From Bradyrhizobium sp. B097 (GTDB lineage: Bacteria > Pseudomonadota > Alphaproteobacteria > Rhizobiales > Xanthobacteraceae): 64,000 nucleotides of DNA. Below the pieces are notes generated by a model. It saw nothing but the letters and a program-made list of their open reading frames with translations. It ran no database searches and was not told where the DNA came from. The stretch spans positions 6,196,501 to 6,260,500 of the forward strand of contig NZ_CP152412.1 in NCBI RefSeq assembly GCF_038957035.1, in the 5' to 3' direction. The stretch's first letter is position 1. Every line of letters begins with the position of its first letter. Made by a program: the position numbers and the translations under genes. Shown piece after piece: positions 1 to 9,366 of the stretch.

Positions 1-452
1 GCATGTTCGCGGTCAACCGCAGGCCGGATGGCCGCGAGAAGGACACTATGATCAACATCCAGCGCCTCGGCGAGTTCGTGGTCAACCTGACCGACGAGCC
101 ACTCGCGCGCGCGATGCACGAGACTTCGGGCGATTTCCCGCCCGAGATCGGCGAGCCCGACTATCTCGGGCTGAAGCTCGCGCCCTCCAGCAGGATCGCG
201 GTGCCCCGGCTTGCCGACGCGCCTTTCGCGATGGAGTGCAAGACCTGGAAGCTGATCGACGTCAACGGCGACCGCCAGTTGATCATGGGCGAAGGCATCC
301 ACTTCCACATCCGCGACGAATTGTGGGATCGTGACGCGATGCGCGTCCACATGGAGCGCTACCACCCGATCGGCCGCATGTTCGCCGACCGCTACTGCCG
401 CACCGACGACCGCGTGGTGTTTCCCGCACCCGAAGGCGCAAGGAAGAAATAG
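1..452 (+). CDS. Flavin reductase-like (DIM6/NTAB family) protein, 5' truncated by window edge
   Basis: This is the C-terminal part of a flavin-reductase-domain protein; the reading frame is open from the window edge (codons in phase with base 3), so the true start lies upstream. The segment GEFVVNLTDEPLARAM followed by a Pro/Glu-rich FPPEIGEPDY stretch is typical of the FMN-binding split-barrel fold of this family, which reduces or binds flavin for partner oxygenases. The Met at base 3 aligns inside the family's conserved core and is not a plausible start. The small GNAT gene follows after 9 bases, so the two are probably co-transcribed. The electron acceptor or partner cannot be told from this fragment. 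Confidence 0.75.
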   Translation, partial: MFAVNRRPDGREKDTMINIQRLGEFVVNLTDEPLARAMHETSGDFPPEIGEPDYLGLKLAPSSRIAVPRLADAPFAMECKTWKLIDVNGDRQLIMGEGIHFHIRDELWDRDAMRVHMERYHPIGRMFADRYCRTDDRVVFPAPEGARKK

Positions 453-461
453 GACAAGACA

Positions 462-737
462 ATGAGCGAAGCATTCCGCGACAACCCGGCACAGAGCCGG
501 TTCGAACTTGACGTCGATGGCACCACCGCCTTCGTGGTCTACCGCAAGACGCCGGATACGATCACGCTGGTGCATACCGTGGTGCCGCCTGAGCTCGGCG
601 GCCGCGGCATCGGCTCAAAACTCGCCCGCGCGACGCTCGACGCCGTCCGCGCGCAGAACATCAAGCTCGTCGTGAAGTGCGAGTTCATTCAGGGCTTCAT
701 GAAGAAGCATCCGGAGTACGACGATCTGCTGGGGTGA
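462..737 (+). CDS. Small GNAT-fold N-acetyltransferase (YjdJ-like)
   Basis: A 91-residue protein of the short GNAT type. It shows the beta-strand pair FELDVDGTTAFVVYRK, then HTVVPPELGGRGIGSKL, whose GGRGIG is the acetyl-CoA pyrophosphate-binding loop (about residues 46-51), and a C-terminal KCEFIQGFMKKHPEY motif shared by this small family. Length is normal for these single-domain proteins. It starts 9 bases after the flavin-reductase-like gene. The acyl acceptor is unknown. Confidence 0.85.
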   Translation: MSEAFRDNPAQSRFELDVDGTTAFVVYRKTPDTITLVHTVVPPELGGRGIGSKLARATLDAVRAQNIKLVVKCEFIQGFMKKHPEYDDLLG

Positions 738-777
738 CGCGCCGATGCGTAGGGCGGGTTAGCGCAGCGTCTCACTC

Positions 778-865
778 CGTCATGCCCGGCCTTGTGCCGG
801 GCATCCACGTCTTTGCATCACGTGGAATGAAAGACGTGGATGGCCGGGACAAGCCCGGCCATGAC
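778..865. repeat. Palindromic intergenic repeat, family B
   Basis: The two halves are near-complementary: CGTCATGCCCGGC with GGGCATCCACGTCTT on the left, and AAGACGTGGATGGCCGGG with GCCCGGCCATGAC on the right. The transcript of either strand could fold into a long hairpin. It lies between convergent genes and ends 9 bases before the stop of the GST gene. This is the only copy of this family seen here, but the design matches the other intergenic palindromes in the window. Confidence 0.75.
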
Positions 866-873
866 CAGTTTTG

Positions 874-1752
874 TCACGACGCCGCCTGATCGCCGATCTT
901 GTCCTGCGTCCTGGTCTCGAAATCGCCGGCGTCATGGCGCTCCTGGAGCTGGCTCGACGGCTCGCCCCAGGTGCGGTTGACCATGCGGCCGCGCTTCACC
1001 GCGGGCCGCGCCGCGATCGCGTCGGTCCAGCGCTGCACGTTCTTGTAATCCTGCACCGAGAGGAATTCGCCGCCGCCGTAAAGCAGGCCCTTGGCGAGGC
1101 TGCCGTACCACGGCCACACCGCCATGTCGGCGATGGTGTAGACATCACCCGCAAGATATTCGTTGTCGGCGAGCCTGCGGTCGAGCACGTCGAGCTGCCG
1201 CTTGACCTCCATCGCAAAGCGATCGATGGCGTATTCGATCTTGGTCGGCGCATAGGCATAGAAGTGCCCGAAGCCGCCGCCGAGATAGGGCGCCGAGCCC
1301 ATCTGCCAGAACAGCCACGAGAAGGTTTCCGCGCGGGTCTTCACATCGCTCGGCAGGAACGCGCCGAACTTTTCCGCGAGGTAGACCAGGATCGAGCCCG
1401 ACTCGAACACCCGGATCGGCTCCGGTCCGCTGCGGTCCATCAGCGCCGGGATCTTCGAATTCGGATTGACCGCAACGAAGCCGCTGCCGAACTGGTTGCC
1501 GTCGATCTTGATCAGCCAGGCGTCGTATTCCGCGCCCTTGTGACCCGCCGCGAGCAGCTCTTCCAGCATCACGGTGACCTTGACGCCGTTCGGCGTCGCC
1601 AGCGAGTACAGCTGCAGCGGATGACGGCCGACCGGCAATTCCTTGTCATGGGTCGGACCGGCGATCGGCCGGTTGATGCTGGCGAAGCGTCCGCCGCTCT
1701 CCTTGTTCCAGGTCCAGACTTTCGGTGGCTCGTAGGCAGAGGTGTCAGACAC
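874..1752 (-). CDS. yghU: YghU-type glutathione S-transferase / disulfide-bond oxidoreductase
   Basis: A 292-residue protein that follows the E. coli YghU pattern along its whole length: N-terminal PPKVWTWNKESGGRFA, thioredoxin-fold segment HPLQLYSLATPNGVKVT, the VNPNSKIPAL loop, FESGSILVYLAEKFG, and C-terminal helical segment GGGFGHFYAYAPTKIEYAI. YghU proteins bind two glutathiones and reduce disulfides in the cytoplasm. A GTG start at 1752 is chosen because homology begins at once (SDTSAYEPPK) and GGGAG lies 8 bases upstream; the frame is open further upstream to 1866 but that extension is not family-like. Confidence 0.92.
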   Translation of the reverse strand: MSDTSAYEPPKVWTWNKESGGRFASINRPIAGPTHDKELPVGRHPLQLYSLATPNGVKVTVMLEELLAAGHKGAEYDAWLIKIDGNQFGSGFVAVNPNSKIPALMDRSGPEPIRVFESGSILVYLAEKFGAFLPSDVKTRAETFSWLFWQMGSAPYLGGGFGHFYAYAPTKIEYAIDRFAMEVKRQLDVLDRRLADNEYLAGDVYTIADMAVWPWYGSLAKGLLYGGGEFLSVQDYKNVQRWTDAIAARPAVKRGRMVNRTWGEPSSQLQERHDAGDFETRTQDKIGDQAAS

Positions 1753-2031
1753 GTCGTTGGCTCCCGGTTCATGTTCTTCCAAGGTGGCGCGGCGGCCGCC
1801 GGATCCATCCCATGTCCGCACTAGATGGTGCGCACACTGCGCTTTGCCCACCCCGCGCGATCGCATTTTCTACCTTGCGGAATGCACAGCGAGGGATGCA
1901 GCCAGAGCAGCGCCTGCACGCAAGATCGCCGTAGCGGAAACCAGCTTGGCTTGACCATCCATGATGCGCTAGCGTCGCGGAAGCCTGATGCCAACAAGCA
2001 CAAAAAACGGCTGCCGGGAGAAAACCAGTCC

Positions 2032-3165
2032 ATGAAATCACCGATCTGCGACATGCTGGGAATTGAATTCCCTCTGCTGGCTTTCAGCCATTGCCGCGAC
2101 GTGGTAGCGGCGGTCAGCCGCGCCGGCGGCTTCGGCGTGTTCGGCGCGACCCGGTACTTGCCGGAGACGCTGGAGCAGGAATTGAAATGGATCGACGATC
2201 ACGTCGACGGCAAGCCCTACGGCATCGACGTGCTGATCCCCGAGAATATCTCGACCGCGGGTGAGAAGAACGTCACCTGGAAGAGCCTCGAGAAACGGGT
2301 CTCGCAGGAGCATCGCGATTTCACCCGCAATCTGCTCAAGAAATACAACATCGAGCTCACGGCGCAGAGCGTTGCCGACAACCAGCCGCAGCCGTTCGAT
2401 GCCGAGACTGCGCTGCAATTGCTCGAGGTCTCGTTCCGCCATCCGATCCGGCTGATCGCCAACGCGCTCGGCGTGCCGCCGAAGGCGATGATCGAGATGG
2501 GCCGCAAGCACGGTGTGCCGGTGGCGGCGCTGGTCGGCTCCAAGGAGCATGCGCTGCGCCAGGTCGCGGCCGGTGTCGACATTCTGGTCGCGCAAGGCAC
2601 CGAGGCTGGCGGCCATTGCGGCGAAGTCTCGACCATGGTGCTGGTGCCCGAGGTGATCAAGGCGGTCAGGAAGATCCACGACGTGCCGGTGCTCGCCGCC
2701 GGCGGCATCATGACCGGCAGCCAGATGGCGGCCTGCATGGCGATGGGCGCCGCCGGCGCCTGGACCGGCTCGGTGTGGCTTGCGACCGTGGAGTCGGAGA
2801 CCTCGGAGATATTCCGCGAGAAGATGATCGCGGCCTCCTCGCGCGACGCCATCCGCTCGAAGGGCCGCACCGGCAAGCCGGCGCGGCAGCTCCGCTCGGT
2901 CTGGACCGACGCCTGGGACCGCTCGCCGGACAGCCCCGGCGCGCTGCCGATGCCGCTGCAAAGCATCATCAGCCGCGACGCCTTCAACGCCATCGACCGC
3001 GCCGCTGCCGCCGGCAACGAGAAGGCGCGCGATCTCGTCAGCTATTTCGTCGGCCAGGGCGTCGGCCTGGTCGACAGCGTGAAGTCGGCGGGCGCCGTGG
3101 TGCAGGAGTTCAAGGAAGATTTCGTCGAAGCCGTCGAGCACATGAACACGCTGGTGGCGGAGTAG
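2032..3165 (+). CDS. Nitronate monooxygenase / 2-nitropropane dioxygenase-like flavoprotein
   Basis: A 377-residue TIM-barrel FMN protein. Visible features are the N-terminal CDMLGIEFPLLAFSHC, the glycine-rich GTEAGGHCG segment with the family's conserved His (about residue 195), the following beta strand and VPVLAAGGIMTGSQMAA phosphate-binding loop, and AMGAAGAWTGSVWL. Members oxidise alkyl nitronates or act as related FMN oxidoreductases. The ATG at 2032 has GGGAG about 10 bases upstream and begins where homology begins; the in-frame upstream extension is not conserved-looking. It is transcribed away from yghU and is followed by a repeat and a thiolase-like gene. Confidence 0.85.
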   Translation: MKSPICDMLGIEFPLLAFSHCRDVVAAVSRAGGFGVFGATRYLPETLEQELKWIDDHVDGKPYGIDVLIPENISTAGEKNVTWKSLEKRVSQEHRDFTRNLLKKYNIELTAQSVADNQPQPFDAETALQLLEVSFRHPIRLIANALGVPPKAMIEMGRKHGVPVAALVGSKEHALRQVAAGVDILVAQGTEAGGHCGEVSTMVLVPEVIKAVRKIHDVPVLAAGGIMTGSQMAACMAMGAAGAWTGSVWLATVESETSEIFREKMIAASSRDAIRSKGRTGKPARQLRSVWTDAWDRSPDSPGALPMPLQSIISRDAFNAIDRAAAAGNEKARDLVSYFVGQGVGLVDSVKSAGAVVQEFKEDFVEAVEHMNTLVAE

Positions 3166-3179
3166 CACAACAGCACAAC

Positions 3180-3263
3180 CGTCATTGCGAGGAGCGAAGC
3201 GACGAAGCAATCCACCTCTCCCCGGGTCGAGATATGGATTGCTTCGCTTCGCTCGCAATGACG
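3180..3263. repeat. Palindromic intergenic repeat, family A (copy 1)
   Basis: Left arm GTCATTGCGAGGAGCGAAGC plus GACGAAGCAATCCA; right arm ATGGATTGCTTCGC plus TTCGCTCGCAATGACG. The arms are near-complementary. A second copy with the same arms lies at 55359-55448 inside the paa operon. It occupies most of the spacer between the nitronate-monooxygenase-like and thiolase-like genes. Confidence 0.9.
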
Positions 3264-3309
3264 CCTAGAACAACTATCGAGCCCAATACCTCAGAGTGAA
3301 GCAACAAGA

Positions 3310-4821
3310 ATGTCGAACAGCATCCCCGAAGACCGCATCCCCGTCATCGTCGGCGTCGGTGAGATCGTCGATCGTCCCAAGGACATCGCCGCAGGCCTCG
3401 AGCCGCTTGCCCTGCTGGAAGAGGCGCTGAAGCGCGCCGAGGCCGACAGCGGCGCCAAGCTGCTCCCCGACGTGCAATCGCTCGACGTCGTCAACTTCAT
3501 GAGCTGGCGCTACCGCGACCCGGAGCAGCAGCTTGCGCAACGTCTCGGCATCGCACCCGCGCATCTTGGTTACGGTCCGATCAGCGGCGAAAGCCCGATC
3601 CGCTTTGTGCACGAGGCGGCGCTGCGCATCATGCGCGGCGAATGCAGCGTCGCCGCAGTCTGTGGTGCCGAGGCGCAGTCGACCGCGACGAAAGCGCAGC
3701 GCGCCGGCGTGGAGCTGCCCTGGACGCCGTTCGCACATGACGTCGAGGAGCCGAAACGCGGTGCCGCGTTCCAGAAGCCGATGGCCGTGACGCTCGGCGT
3801 GTTTAGGCCGATTACGGTCTATCCGCTCTATGAATCCGCAACATCTGCGCATTGGGGGCAGACCCCGCGCGAGGCGCTGAAGGAGTCCGGCGATCTGTGG
3901 TCGACCTATGCGCGCGTCGCGGCCTACAATCCGAACTCATGGCTCAAGAAGCGCTTCAGCGGCGAGCAGATCACGACGCCGACGCCGGACAACCGGATGA
4001 TCGCCTGGCCCTACACAAAATTGATGGTGGCGAACCCGATGGTGAACATGGGCGGCGCGCTGATCCTGACCAGCCTCGCCAAGGCGCGTGCCGCCGGCGT
4101 GCCGGAAGACAAGCTGGTCTATCCGCTCGGCGGTGGCTACGCCGAAGAGCCGCGCGACTATCTGATCCGCGACCAGTTCGTCGAAAGCCACGCGCAGACC
4201 GCGGTGCTGAAGACTGTGATGGACCTCGTCGAAGGCGACGGCCGGAAGTTCGACGCGATCGAGCTCTATAGCTGCTTCCCCTGCGTGCCGAAGATGGCGC
4301 GCCGGACCCTGGGCCTGGGCCGCGACGTGCAGCCGACGGTGACCGGCGGCCTGACCTTCTTCGGTGCGCCGCTCGCCACCTACATGACGCATGCGGCTTG
4401 CGCGATGGTGCGTAAACTGAGAAACGGCGGGAAGCTCGGCTTGCTCTACGGCCAGGGCGGCTTCGTCACCAAGCACCACGGCCTCGTGTTGTCGCGCGTG
4501 GCGCCGAAGGCCGCGCTTGCGCAGGACATCAGCGTACAAGCGGAGGCCGACCGGCATCGCGGCACGGCGCCCCAATTCACGACCGAGGCCCGCGGCAAGG
4601 GCAAGGTCGAGGCCTTCACCGTGATCTATCGCGCCAATGGCGAGGTCGAGCACGGCGTCACCATGCTGCGCACCGAAGACGGAAGGCGCACGCTCGGCCG
4701 CATCCCGGCAAGCGACGCGGCGACGCTGACGCATCTGCAGGATATGGACCGCACGCCGGTCGGCACGCTCGGCGACATCGTCACGGCCGCTGACGGCATG
4801 TTGGAATGGAGGGTGGCGTAA
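3310..4821 (+). CDS. Thiolase-like protein (TLP1/SCP2-thiolase type) with C-terminal OB-like domain
   Basis: A 503-residue thiolase-superfamily protein, often annotated acetyl-CoA acetyltransferase. Thiolase-fold segments are RIPVIVGVGEI at the N-terminus, ALRIMRGECSVAAVCGAEAQ (about 104-123), NPMVNMGGALILTS, and FDAIELYSCFPC, which takes the place of the NEAF/HDCF loop. The last ~90 residues (after GLVLSRVAP) fit the extra C-terminal domain of thiolase-like protein type 1. The usual catalytic positions are changed: the nucleophile Cys is Ser92 (PISGES), and the GHP His motif reads FGAP (351-354). Acyl-CoA binding is plausible, but thiolysis by the classical mechanism is not. Confidence 0.8.
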   Translation: MSNSIPEDRIPVIVGVGEIVDRPKDIAAGLEPLALLEEALKRAEADSGAKLLPDVQSLDVVNFMSWRYRDPEQQLAQRLGIAPAHLGYGPISGESPIRFVHEAALRIMRGECSVAAVCGAEAQSTATKAQRAGVELPWTPFAHDVEEPKRGAAFQKPMAVTLGVFRPITVYPLYESATSAHWGQTPREALKESGDLWSTYARVAAYNPNSWLKKRFSGEQITTPTPDNRMIAWPYTKLMVANPMVNMGGALILTSLAKARAAGVPEDKLVYPLGGGYAEEPRDYLIRDQFVESHAQTAVLKTVMDLVEGDGRKFDAIELYSCFPCVPKMARRTLGLGRDVQPTVTGGLTFFGAPLATYMTHAACAMVRKLRNGGKLGLLYGQGGFVTKHHGLVLSRVAPKAALAQDISVQAEADRHRGTAPQFTTEARGKGKVEAFTVIYRANGEVEHGVTMLRTEDGRRTLGRIPASDAATLTHLQDMDRTPVGTLGDIVTAADGMLEWRVA

Positions 4822-4902
4822 GAACTCTTGCCGCGGGGGCGGTGCAAAAGTCCCTCGCCCCGCTCTTGCGGGGTCGAGACGAGCGAAGCTCGCTCTTAGT
4901 GC

Positions 4903-4990
4903 GTAGCCCGGATGGAGCGCTGCGCAATCCGGGATCACTCTGTCCGCTGATGGACCTGCCCCGGATTTCGCTTCGCTTCATCCGGGCTAC
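4903..4990. repeat. Palindromic intergenic repeat, family C (copy 1)
   Basis: Arms GTAGCCCGGATGGAGCGC and GCTTCATCCGGGCTAC are complementary around a 50-base centre. Related copies are at 17708-17777 and 57751-57833. It lies between the convergent stop codons of the thiolase-like gene and the efflux adaptor. Just upstream (about 4851-4881) is a short hairpin, CCCCGCTCTTGCGGGG, of a type also seen near 57907. Confidence 0.9.
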
Positions 4991-4997
4991 GAAAGAC

Positions 4998-6200
4998 TTA
5001 CCCCTTCACATCCTGCTTTTCGGACGCCGTCGTTGGCTTGCTCTTGGCACCGGCACCGGTGACGCGGACACGATCGCCGTCGGCGAGGCCGTCCGGCGGA
5101 GCGGTGATGATGCGGTCGTCGGGCGCGAGGCCCGAGGCGATCTCGATCTCCTTGCCGAGGTCGCGGCCGATCTTGACGGTCTTGAACAGCACCTTGTCAT
5201 CGGGGCTGACGGTTGCGACCCGCAGGCCGTTGCTGTTGAAGATCAGCGCGCTGGCGGGAATGCTGAGCGGCGCGGCCTCGCGCTGCAAATTGAGCTTCAC
5301 GCTGGCATAGCTGCCCGGCATCAGCTCGCCGGAGGAATTGTCGAGCCCGAGTTGCATCCGCGTGGTGCCGGAGGCGACATCGACCGCCTGCGAGGAGGCT
5401 TCCACCGTCGCTTGGAACGTGCGGTTCGGGTAATCCGGCATCACCAAGGAGGCCTTGGCGCCGATCTTGATCGCCGGAACGTAGTTCTGCGGCACGTTGA
5501 CGTAGACGCGCAGCTTGGTGATGTCCGAGATCGTGAACATCGCGGGACCCGAGTTGCCGCCGGCGTTGATCAGCGCGCCGACGTCGGTGTCGCGCGAGGT
5601 CACCACGCCGTCGAACGGCGCCGTGATCTTCTTGTAGCCGGCGAGCGCTTCCAGCCGCTCGACATTGGCCTGGCCGGACCTGACCGCACCGTTCTTGTTG
5701 GAGAGGTCGGCGGTGCGCTCGTCGATCTCCTGGGCGGAGACGAAGTTCGAGGCGACCAGCGTCTTGCGCCGGGTCAGCGTCGCCTCGGAGAGCTTGGCGG
5801 AGGCCTGGGCGCTGGCGAGATCGGCGCGCGCCTGCAGCAATTGCTGGTCGAGGTCGGGCGCCTCGATCTCGGCGATCACCTGGCCGGCCTTGACGCGGGC
5901 GCCGATGTCGGCGTCCCAGTTCTTGAGATAGCCGGACACCCGGGCGAAGATCGGTGCACGGGAATAGGCCTCGAGCCGGCCCGGCAGGTCGATCGTGGGG
6001 CTCAGCGCCTTGGCGTTCGGCAGCGCCACGGCGACGGTCGGAATGGCCTGGTCGTCGGTCCATTCCTTCAGCCTTGTGTCCTGCTCCTCACGGGCGCGGA
6101 TGCCGGTGCCGACGATCAGCCCGGCGCCGACCAGTGCAACCACGCCGAATATGCCCAATTTCCGGCGAGACACCGGTGGGCGCTGTTCAGTGGGCTGCAT
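4998..6200 (-). CDS. RND efflux periplasmic adaptor subunit (HlyD/AcrA family)
   Basis: A 400-residue membrane-fusion protein. It has one N-terminal membrane segment (about residues 15-34, LGIFGVVALVGAGLIVG), a lipoyl half-motif (VSGYLKNWDADIGARVKAGQ, about 92-111), a coiled-coil hairpin rich in Ala/Gln/Leu (LDQQLLQARADLASAQASAK), the second lipoyl half (KKITAPFDGVVTSRDTDVGA) and a beta-barrel domain. It bridges the inner-membrane pump to an outer-membrane channel. The start overlaps the 3' end of the upstream RND permease gene by 14 bases, so translation is probably coupled. No outer-membrane factor gene is next to it. Confidence 0.93.
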   Translation of the reverse strand: MQPTEQRPPVSRRKLGIFGVVALVGAGLIVGTGIRAREEQDTRLKEWTDDQAIPTVAVALPNAKALSPTIDLPGRLEAYSRAPIFARVSGYLKNWDADIGARVKAGQVIAEIEAPDLDQQLLQARADLASAQASAKLSEATLTRRKTLVASNFVSAQEIDERTADLSNKNGAVRSGQANVERLEALAGYKKITAPFDGVVTSRDTDVGALINAGGNSGPAMFTISDITKLRVYVNVPQNYVPAIKIGAKASLVMPDYPNRTFQATVEASSQAVDVASGTTRMQLGLDNSSGELMPGSYASVKLNLQREAAPLSIPASALIFNSNGLRVATVSPDDKVLFKTVKIGRDLGKEIEIASGLAPDDRIITAPPDGLADGDRVRVTGAGAKSKPTTASEKQDVKG

Positions 6201-9200
6201 GCGGAATCTCCGATGAGGCGACGGCTTTGGCGCCTTGCTTCTTGTGTACCATACTGAATACCACGGGAACGAACATCAGCGTCGCGAAGGTTGCAAAGAT
6301 CAGGCCGCCGATCACGGCGCGGCCGAGCGGCGCGTTCTGCTCGCCGCCCTCGCCGAGCCCCAGCGCCATCGGCGCCATGCCGATGATCATGGCGAGCGCG
6401 GTCATCAGCACCGGGCGGAAGCGGACAAATCCGGCCTCCAGTGCGGCCGCGACGGGATCGCCAAGTTCCTCATAGCGCTCGCGGGCAAAGCTGATCACGA
6501 GCACGCTGTTGGCGGTCGCGACGCCCATGCACATGATGGCGCCGGTGAGCGCCGGAACCGACAGCGTGGTCTGGGTCGTGAACAGCATCCAGACAATGCC
6601 GGCAAGTGCAGCGGGCAGCGCCGTGATGATCACAAACGGATCCGACCAGGACTGGAAGTTCACCACGATCAGGAAATAGATCAAGACGACCGCGCCGAGC
6701 AGGCCGAACAGCAGGCCGGTGAAGGCCGAGTTCATGGTCTGCACCTGGCCGAGCAGCACCACCGAAGAGCCCTTCGGCACTTCCTTTGCGGTGTCGGCAA
6801 TCAGCTGGCGCACGTCGGTCGCGACGCCGCCGAGATCGCGGCCTTGCGTCGTGGCGTAGATCTGCACCAGCGACTGGATGTCATATTGCGACACCACCGC
6901 GCTCGAGGTCGCGCGCTTGATGTCGGCGATACCCCCGAGGATCGGCGCCTGGGTGTTGCCGGTCGCGGTGATCGGCAGCGTCTGCAGCGCGCTCAGCGAG
7001 TCGATCTGGTATTGCGGCGTCTGCATCACGATCGAATAGGACACGCCGTTATCGGGATTGAGATAGTAGGTCGGCGCGACCTGCGAGGAGCCGGCGAGGT
7101 TGACGACCAGCGAGTTGGTGACGTCGCGTTCGGTCAGGCCGACATATTGCGCGCGGGTGCGGTCGACATCGATATTGAAGGTCGGATTGTTCGGCGACTG
7201 CTGGATCCGCGCGTCGGCGATGCCGGGGATGCGCTTGATCTTGGCTAGCAGCTTGTTGGCGTAGGCGAAGTTGGCGTCGAGATTGGCGCCGCGGATTTGC
7301 AAATCGATCGGCGCCGGCGCGCCGAAGTTCAGAATCTGGCTGACGATGTCGGCGGGCAGGAACGCGAAGCTGGTGCCCGGAAACAGCCGCGGCAATTGCT
7401 CACGCAGCGCGCGGACATGCTGCTCGGTCGGCTTGTGGCCTTCCTTCAAGCGGATCTGGATGTCGCCGTCCTGCGGACCGATCACGCCGGTGTTGTTGTA
7501 GGTCATGTTGATGCCGGAGATCGGCATGCCGATGTTGTCGGTCATGGTCTCGATCTCGCCGGGGACCAGCTTGCGGATCGCCTTCTGGATGTCGGCGAGC
7601 TGGTTGGCGGTCTCCTCGACGCGGGTGCCGACCTGGGTGCGGACATGCATCAGGATGTTGCCGGCATCGACCGACGGAAAGAAGTTGCGCCCCAGGAACG
7701 GCACCAGCACGAACGACGCGGCGACCACCGCGAGGAAGCCGCCGACGAACACCTTGCGGTGGCCGAGCGCCATCTCGAGCAAACCGCGATAGCCGCCACG
7801 GATGCGCTCGAACCGCGCCTCGAAGCCGCGCTGGAACCAGACCAGGGGATTGCGCGACTTCGGCGGCGCGCCCTCGTGATGGACATGCGCCTGCAGCAAA
7901 TAGTTCGCCATGGTCGGCACCAAGGTGCGCGACAGGATGAACGACCAGATCATCGCGAACATGACGGCTTCGGCCATCGGCACGAACAGGAAGCGCGCCA
8001 CGCCGGTCAGAAAGAACATCGGCACGAACACGATGCAGATACAGAGCAGCGAGACGAAGGCCGGCGTCACGATCTGGTTGGCGCCGTCGAGGATCGACTG
8101 CTCGACCGGCTTGCCCTGCTCGAGATGGTAGTTGATGTTCTCGATCGTCACCGTGGCGTCGTCGACCAGGATGCCGACCGCGAGCGCAAGGCCGCCGAGC
8201 GTCATGATGTTCAGCGTCTCGCCGATCAGGGACAGCATGATGATGGCCCCGAGCACCGACAGCGGGATCGACACCGCGATGATGACGGTCGAGCGCCAGC
8301 TGCCGAGGAACAACAGGATCATCACGCTGGTGAGCAGCGCGGCGATCACGCCTTCGAAAGCGACGCCGGTGATCGCACCGCGGACGAACACCGACTGGTC
8401 GCCGATGAAGCCGATCTTGAGCGCATCCGGCATCTGGTCCTTGACGTCGATCACCTTCTGCTTGATGCCGGAGATGATATCGAGCGTCGAGGTGGCGCCG
8501 GCCTTCAGCACCATCATCAGCACCGAACGGTTGCCGTCGACATGGACGATGTTGGTCTGCGGCGGGTTGCCGTCGCGGACGGTGGCGACGTCACGCACAT
8601 AGACCATTGCGCCGTTGACCTGCTTGATCGGCAGGTCGCCGAGTTCCTCCATCCGGAGCGGCGAGTTGTTCAGGTTTACGGTGTATTCGAAATTGCCGAT
8701 CTTCTGCGTGCCGACCGGCGTGATCAGGTTTTGTGCCGCGAGCGTGTTGGCGACATCCTGGCCCGAGAGGCCGCGCGCCTGCAGCGCTGTCGAATTGAGA
8801 TCGATCTGGACCTGACGCTGCTTGCCGCCGAACGGATACGGGATCGCGGCGCCAGGCACTGTGACCAGCGGCGTGCGCAGCTGGTTGATGCCGATATCGG
8901 CGAGGTTCTGCTCGGTCAGGCCTTCGCCCGACAATGCGACCTGGATGATCGGAACCGTCGAGGCGCTGTAGTTGAGGATCAGCGGCGGCGTCGCGCCCGG
9001 CGGCATCTGCTTGAGCAGGGTCTGCGAAATCGCGGTGACCTGCGCGTTGGCGGTGCGGATGTCGACGTTGGGCTGGAAGAAGATCTTGATGATGCCGAAC
9101 CCGTTATACGAGTTGGCGGTGATGTGCTCGATGTCGTTGACCGTCGTGGTCAGCGCGCGCTGGAACGGCGAAGTAATGCGGCCGGCCATCTGGTCGGGCG

Positions 9201-9366
9201 GCAGACCGGTGTACTGCCAGACCACGCCGATCACGGGGATACGGATGTCGGGAAAGATGTCGGTCGGCGTGCGCAGCGCCGCCAGCGGTCCGATGATCAA
9301 GAGCAGGATCGCGAGCACGACGAAAGTATATGGCCGGCTCAGCGCGATACGGACCAGTGCGATCAT
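6187..9366 (-). CDS. RND-family efflux permease
   Basis: A 1059-residue inner-membrane proton-driven exporter. It has the duplicated RND layout: TM1 near IALSRPYTFVVLAILLLIIG, a large periplasmic loop, TM2-TM6 (VAFEGVIAALLTSVMILLFL to LVPTMANYLL), TM7 near VFVGGFLAVVAASFVLVPFL, a second loop, and TM8-TM12. The TM4 proton-relay acidic pair is present in GILVDDATVTIENI. The ATG at 9366 is chosen because the RND N-terminus (MIALVRIALSRPYTF) starts there; the frame stays open to 9636 without family resemblance. Gene order is permease first, adaptor second, the reverse of the pump at 40-44 kb. Substrate unknown. Confidence 0.93.
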   Translation of the reverse strand: MIALVRIALSRPYTFVVLAILLLIIGPLAALRTPTDIFPDIRIPVIGVVWQYTGLPPDQMAGRITSPFQRALTTTVNDIEHITANSYNGFGIIKIFFQPNVDIRTANAQVTAISQTLLKQMPPGATPPLILNYSASTVPIIQVALSGEGLTEQNLADIGINQLRTPLVTVPGAAIPYPFGGKQRQVQIDLNSTALQARGLSGQDVANTLAAQNLITPVGTQKIGNFEYTVNLNNSPLRMEELGDLPIKQVNGAMVYVRDVATVRDGNPPQTNIVHVDGNRSVLMMVLKAGATSTLDIISGIKQKVIDVKDQMPDALKIGFIGDQSVFVRGAITGVAFEGVIAALLTSVMILLFLGSWRSTVIIAVSIPLSVLGAIIMLSLIGETLNIMTLGGLALAVGILVDDATVTIENINYHLEQGKPVEQSILDGANQIVTPAFVSLLCICIVFVPMFFLTGVARFLFVPMAEAVMFAMIWSFILSRTLVPTMANYLLQAHVHHEGAPPKSRNPLVWFQRGFEARFERIRGGYRGLLEMALGHRKVFVGGFLAVVAASFVLVPFLGRNFFPSVDAGNILMHVRTQVGTRVEETANQLADIQKAIRKLVPGEIETMTDNIGMPISGINMTYNNTGVIGPQDGDIQIRLKEGHKPTEQHVRALREQLPRLFPGTSFAFLPADIVSQILNFGAPAPIDLQIRGANLDANFAYANKLLAKIKRIPGIADARIQQSPNNPTFNIDVDRTRAQYVGLTERDVTNSLVVNLAGSSQVAPTYYLNPDNGVSYSIVMQTPQYQIDSLSALQTLPITATGNTQAPILGGIADIKRATSSAVVSQYDIQSLVQIYATTQGRDLGGVATDVRQLIADTAKEVPKGSSVVLLGQVQTMNSAFTGLLFGLLGAVVLIYFLIVVNFQSWSDPFVIITALPAALAGIVWMLFTTQTTLSVPALTGAIMCMGVATANSVLVISFARERYEELGDPVAAALEAGFVRFRPVLMTALAMIIGMAPMALGLGEGGEQNAPLGRAVIGGLIFATFATLMFVPVVFSMVHKKQGAKAVASSEIPHAAH

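Noticed and set aside
871..1824. Plus-strand frame opposite the YghU-type gene
   Set aside because: The minus-strand protein matches YghU along its whole length; the plus frame has no recognisable motif.
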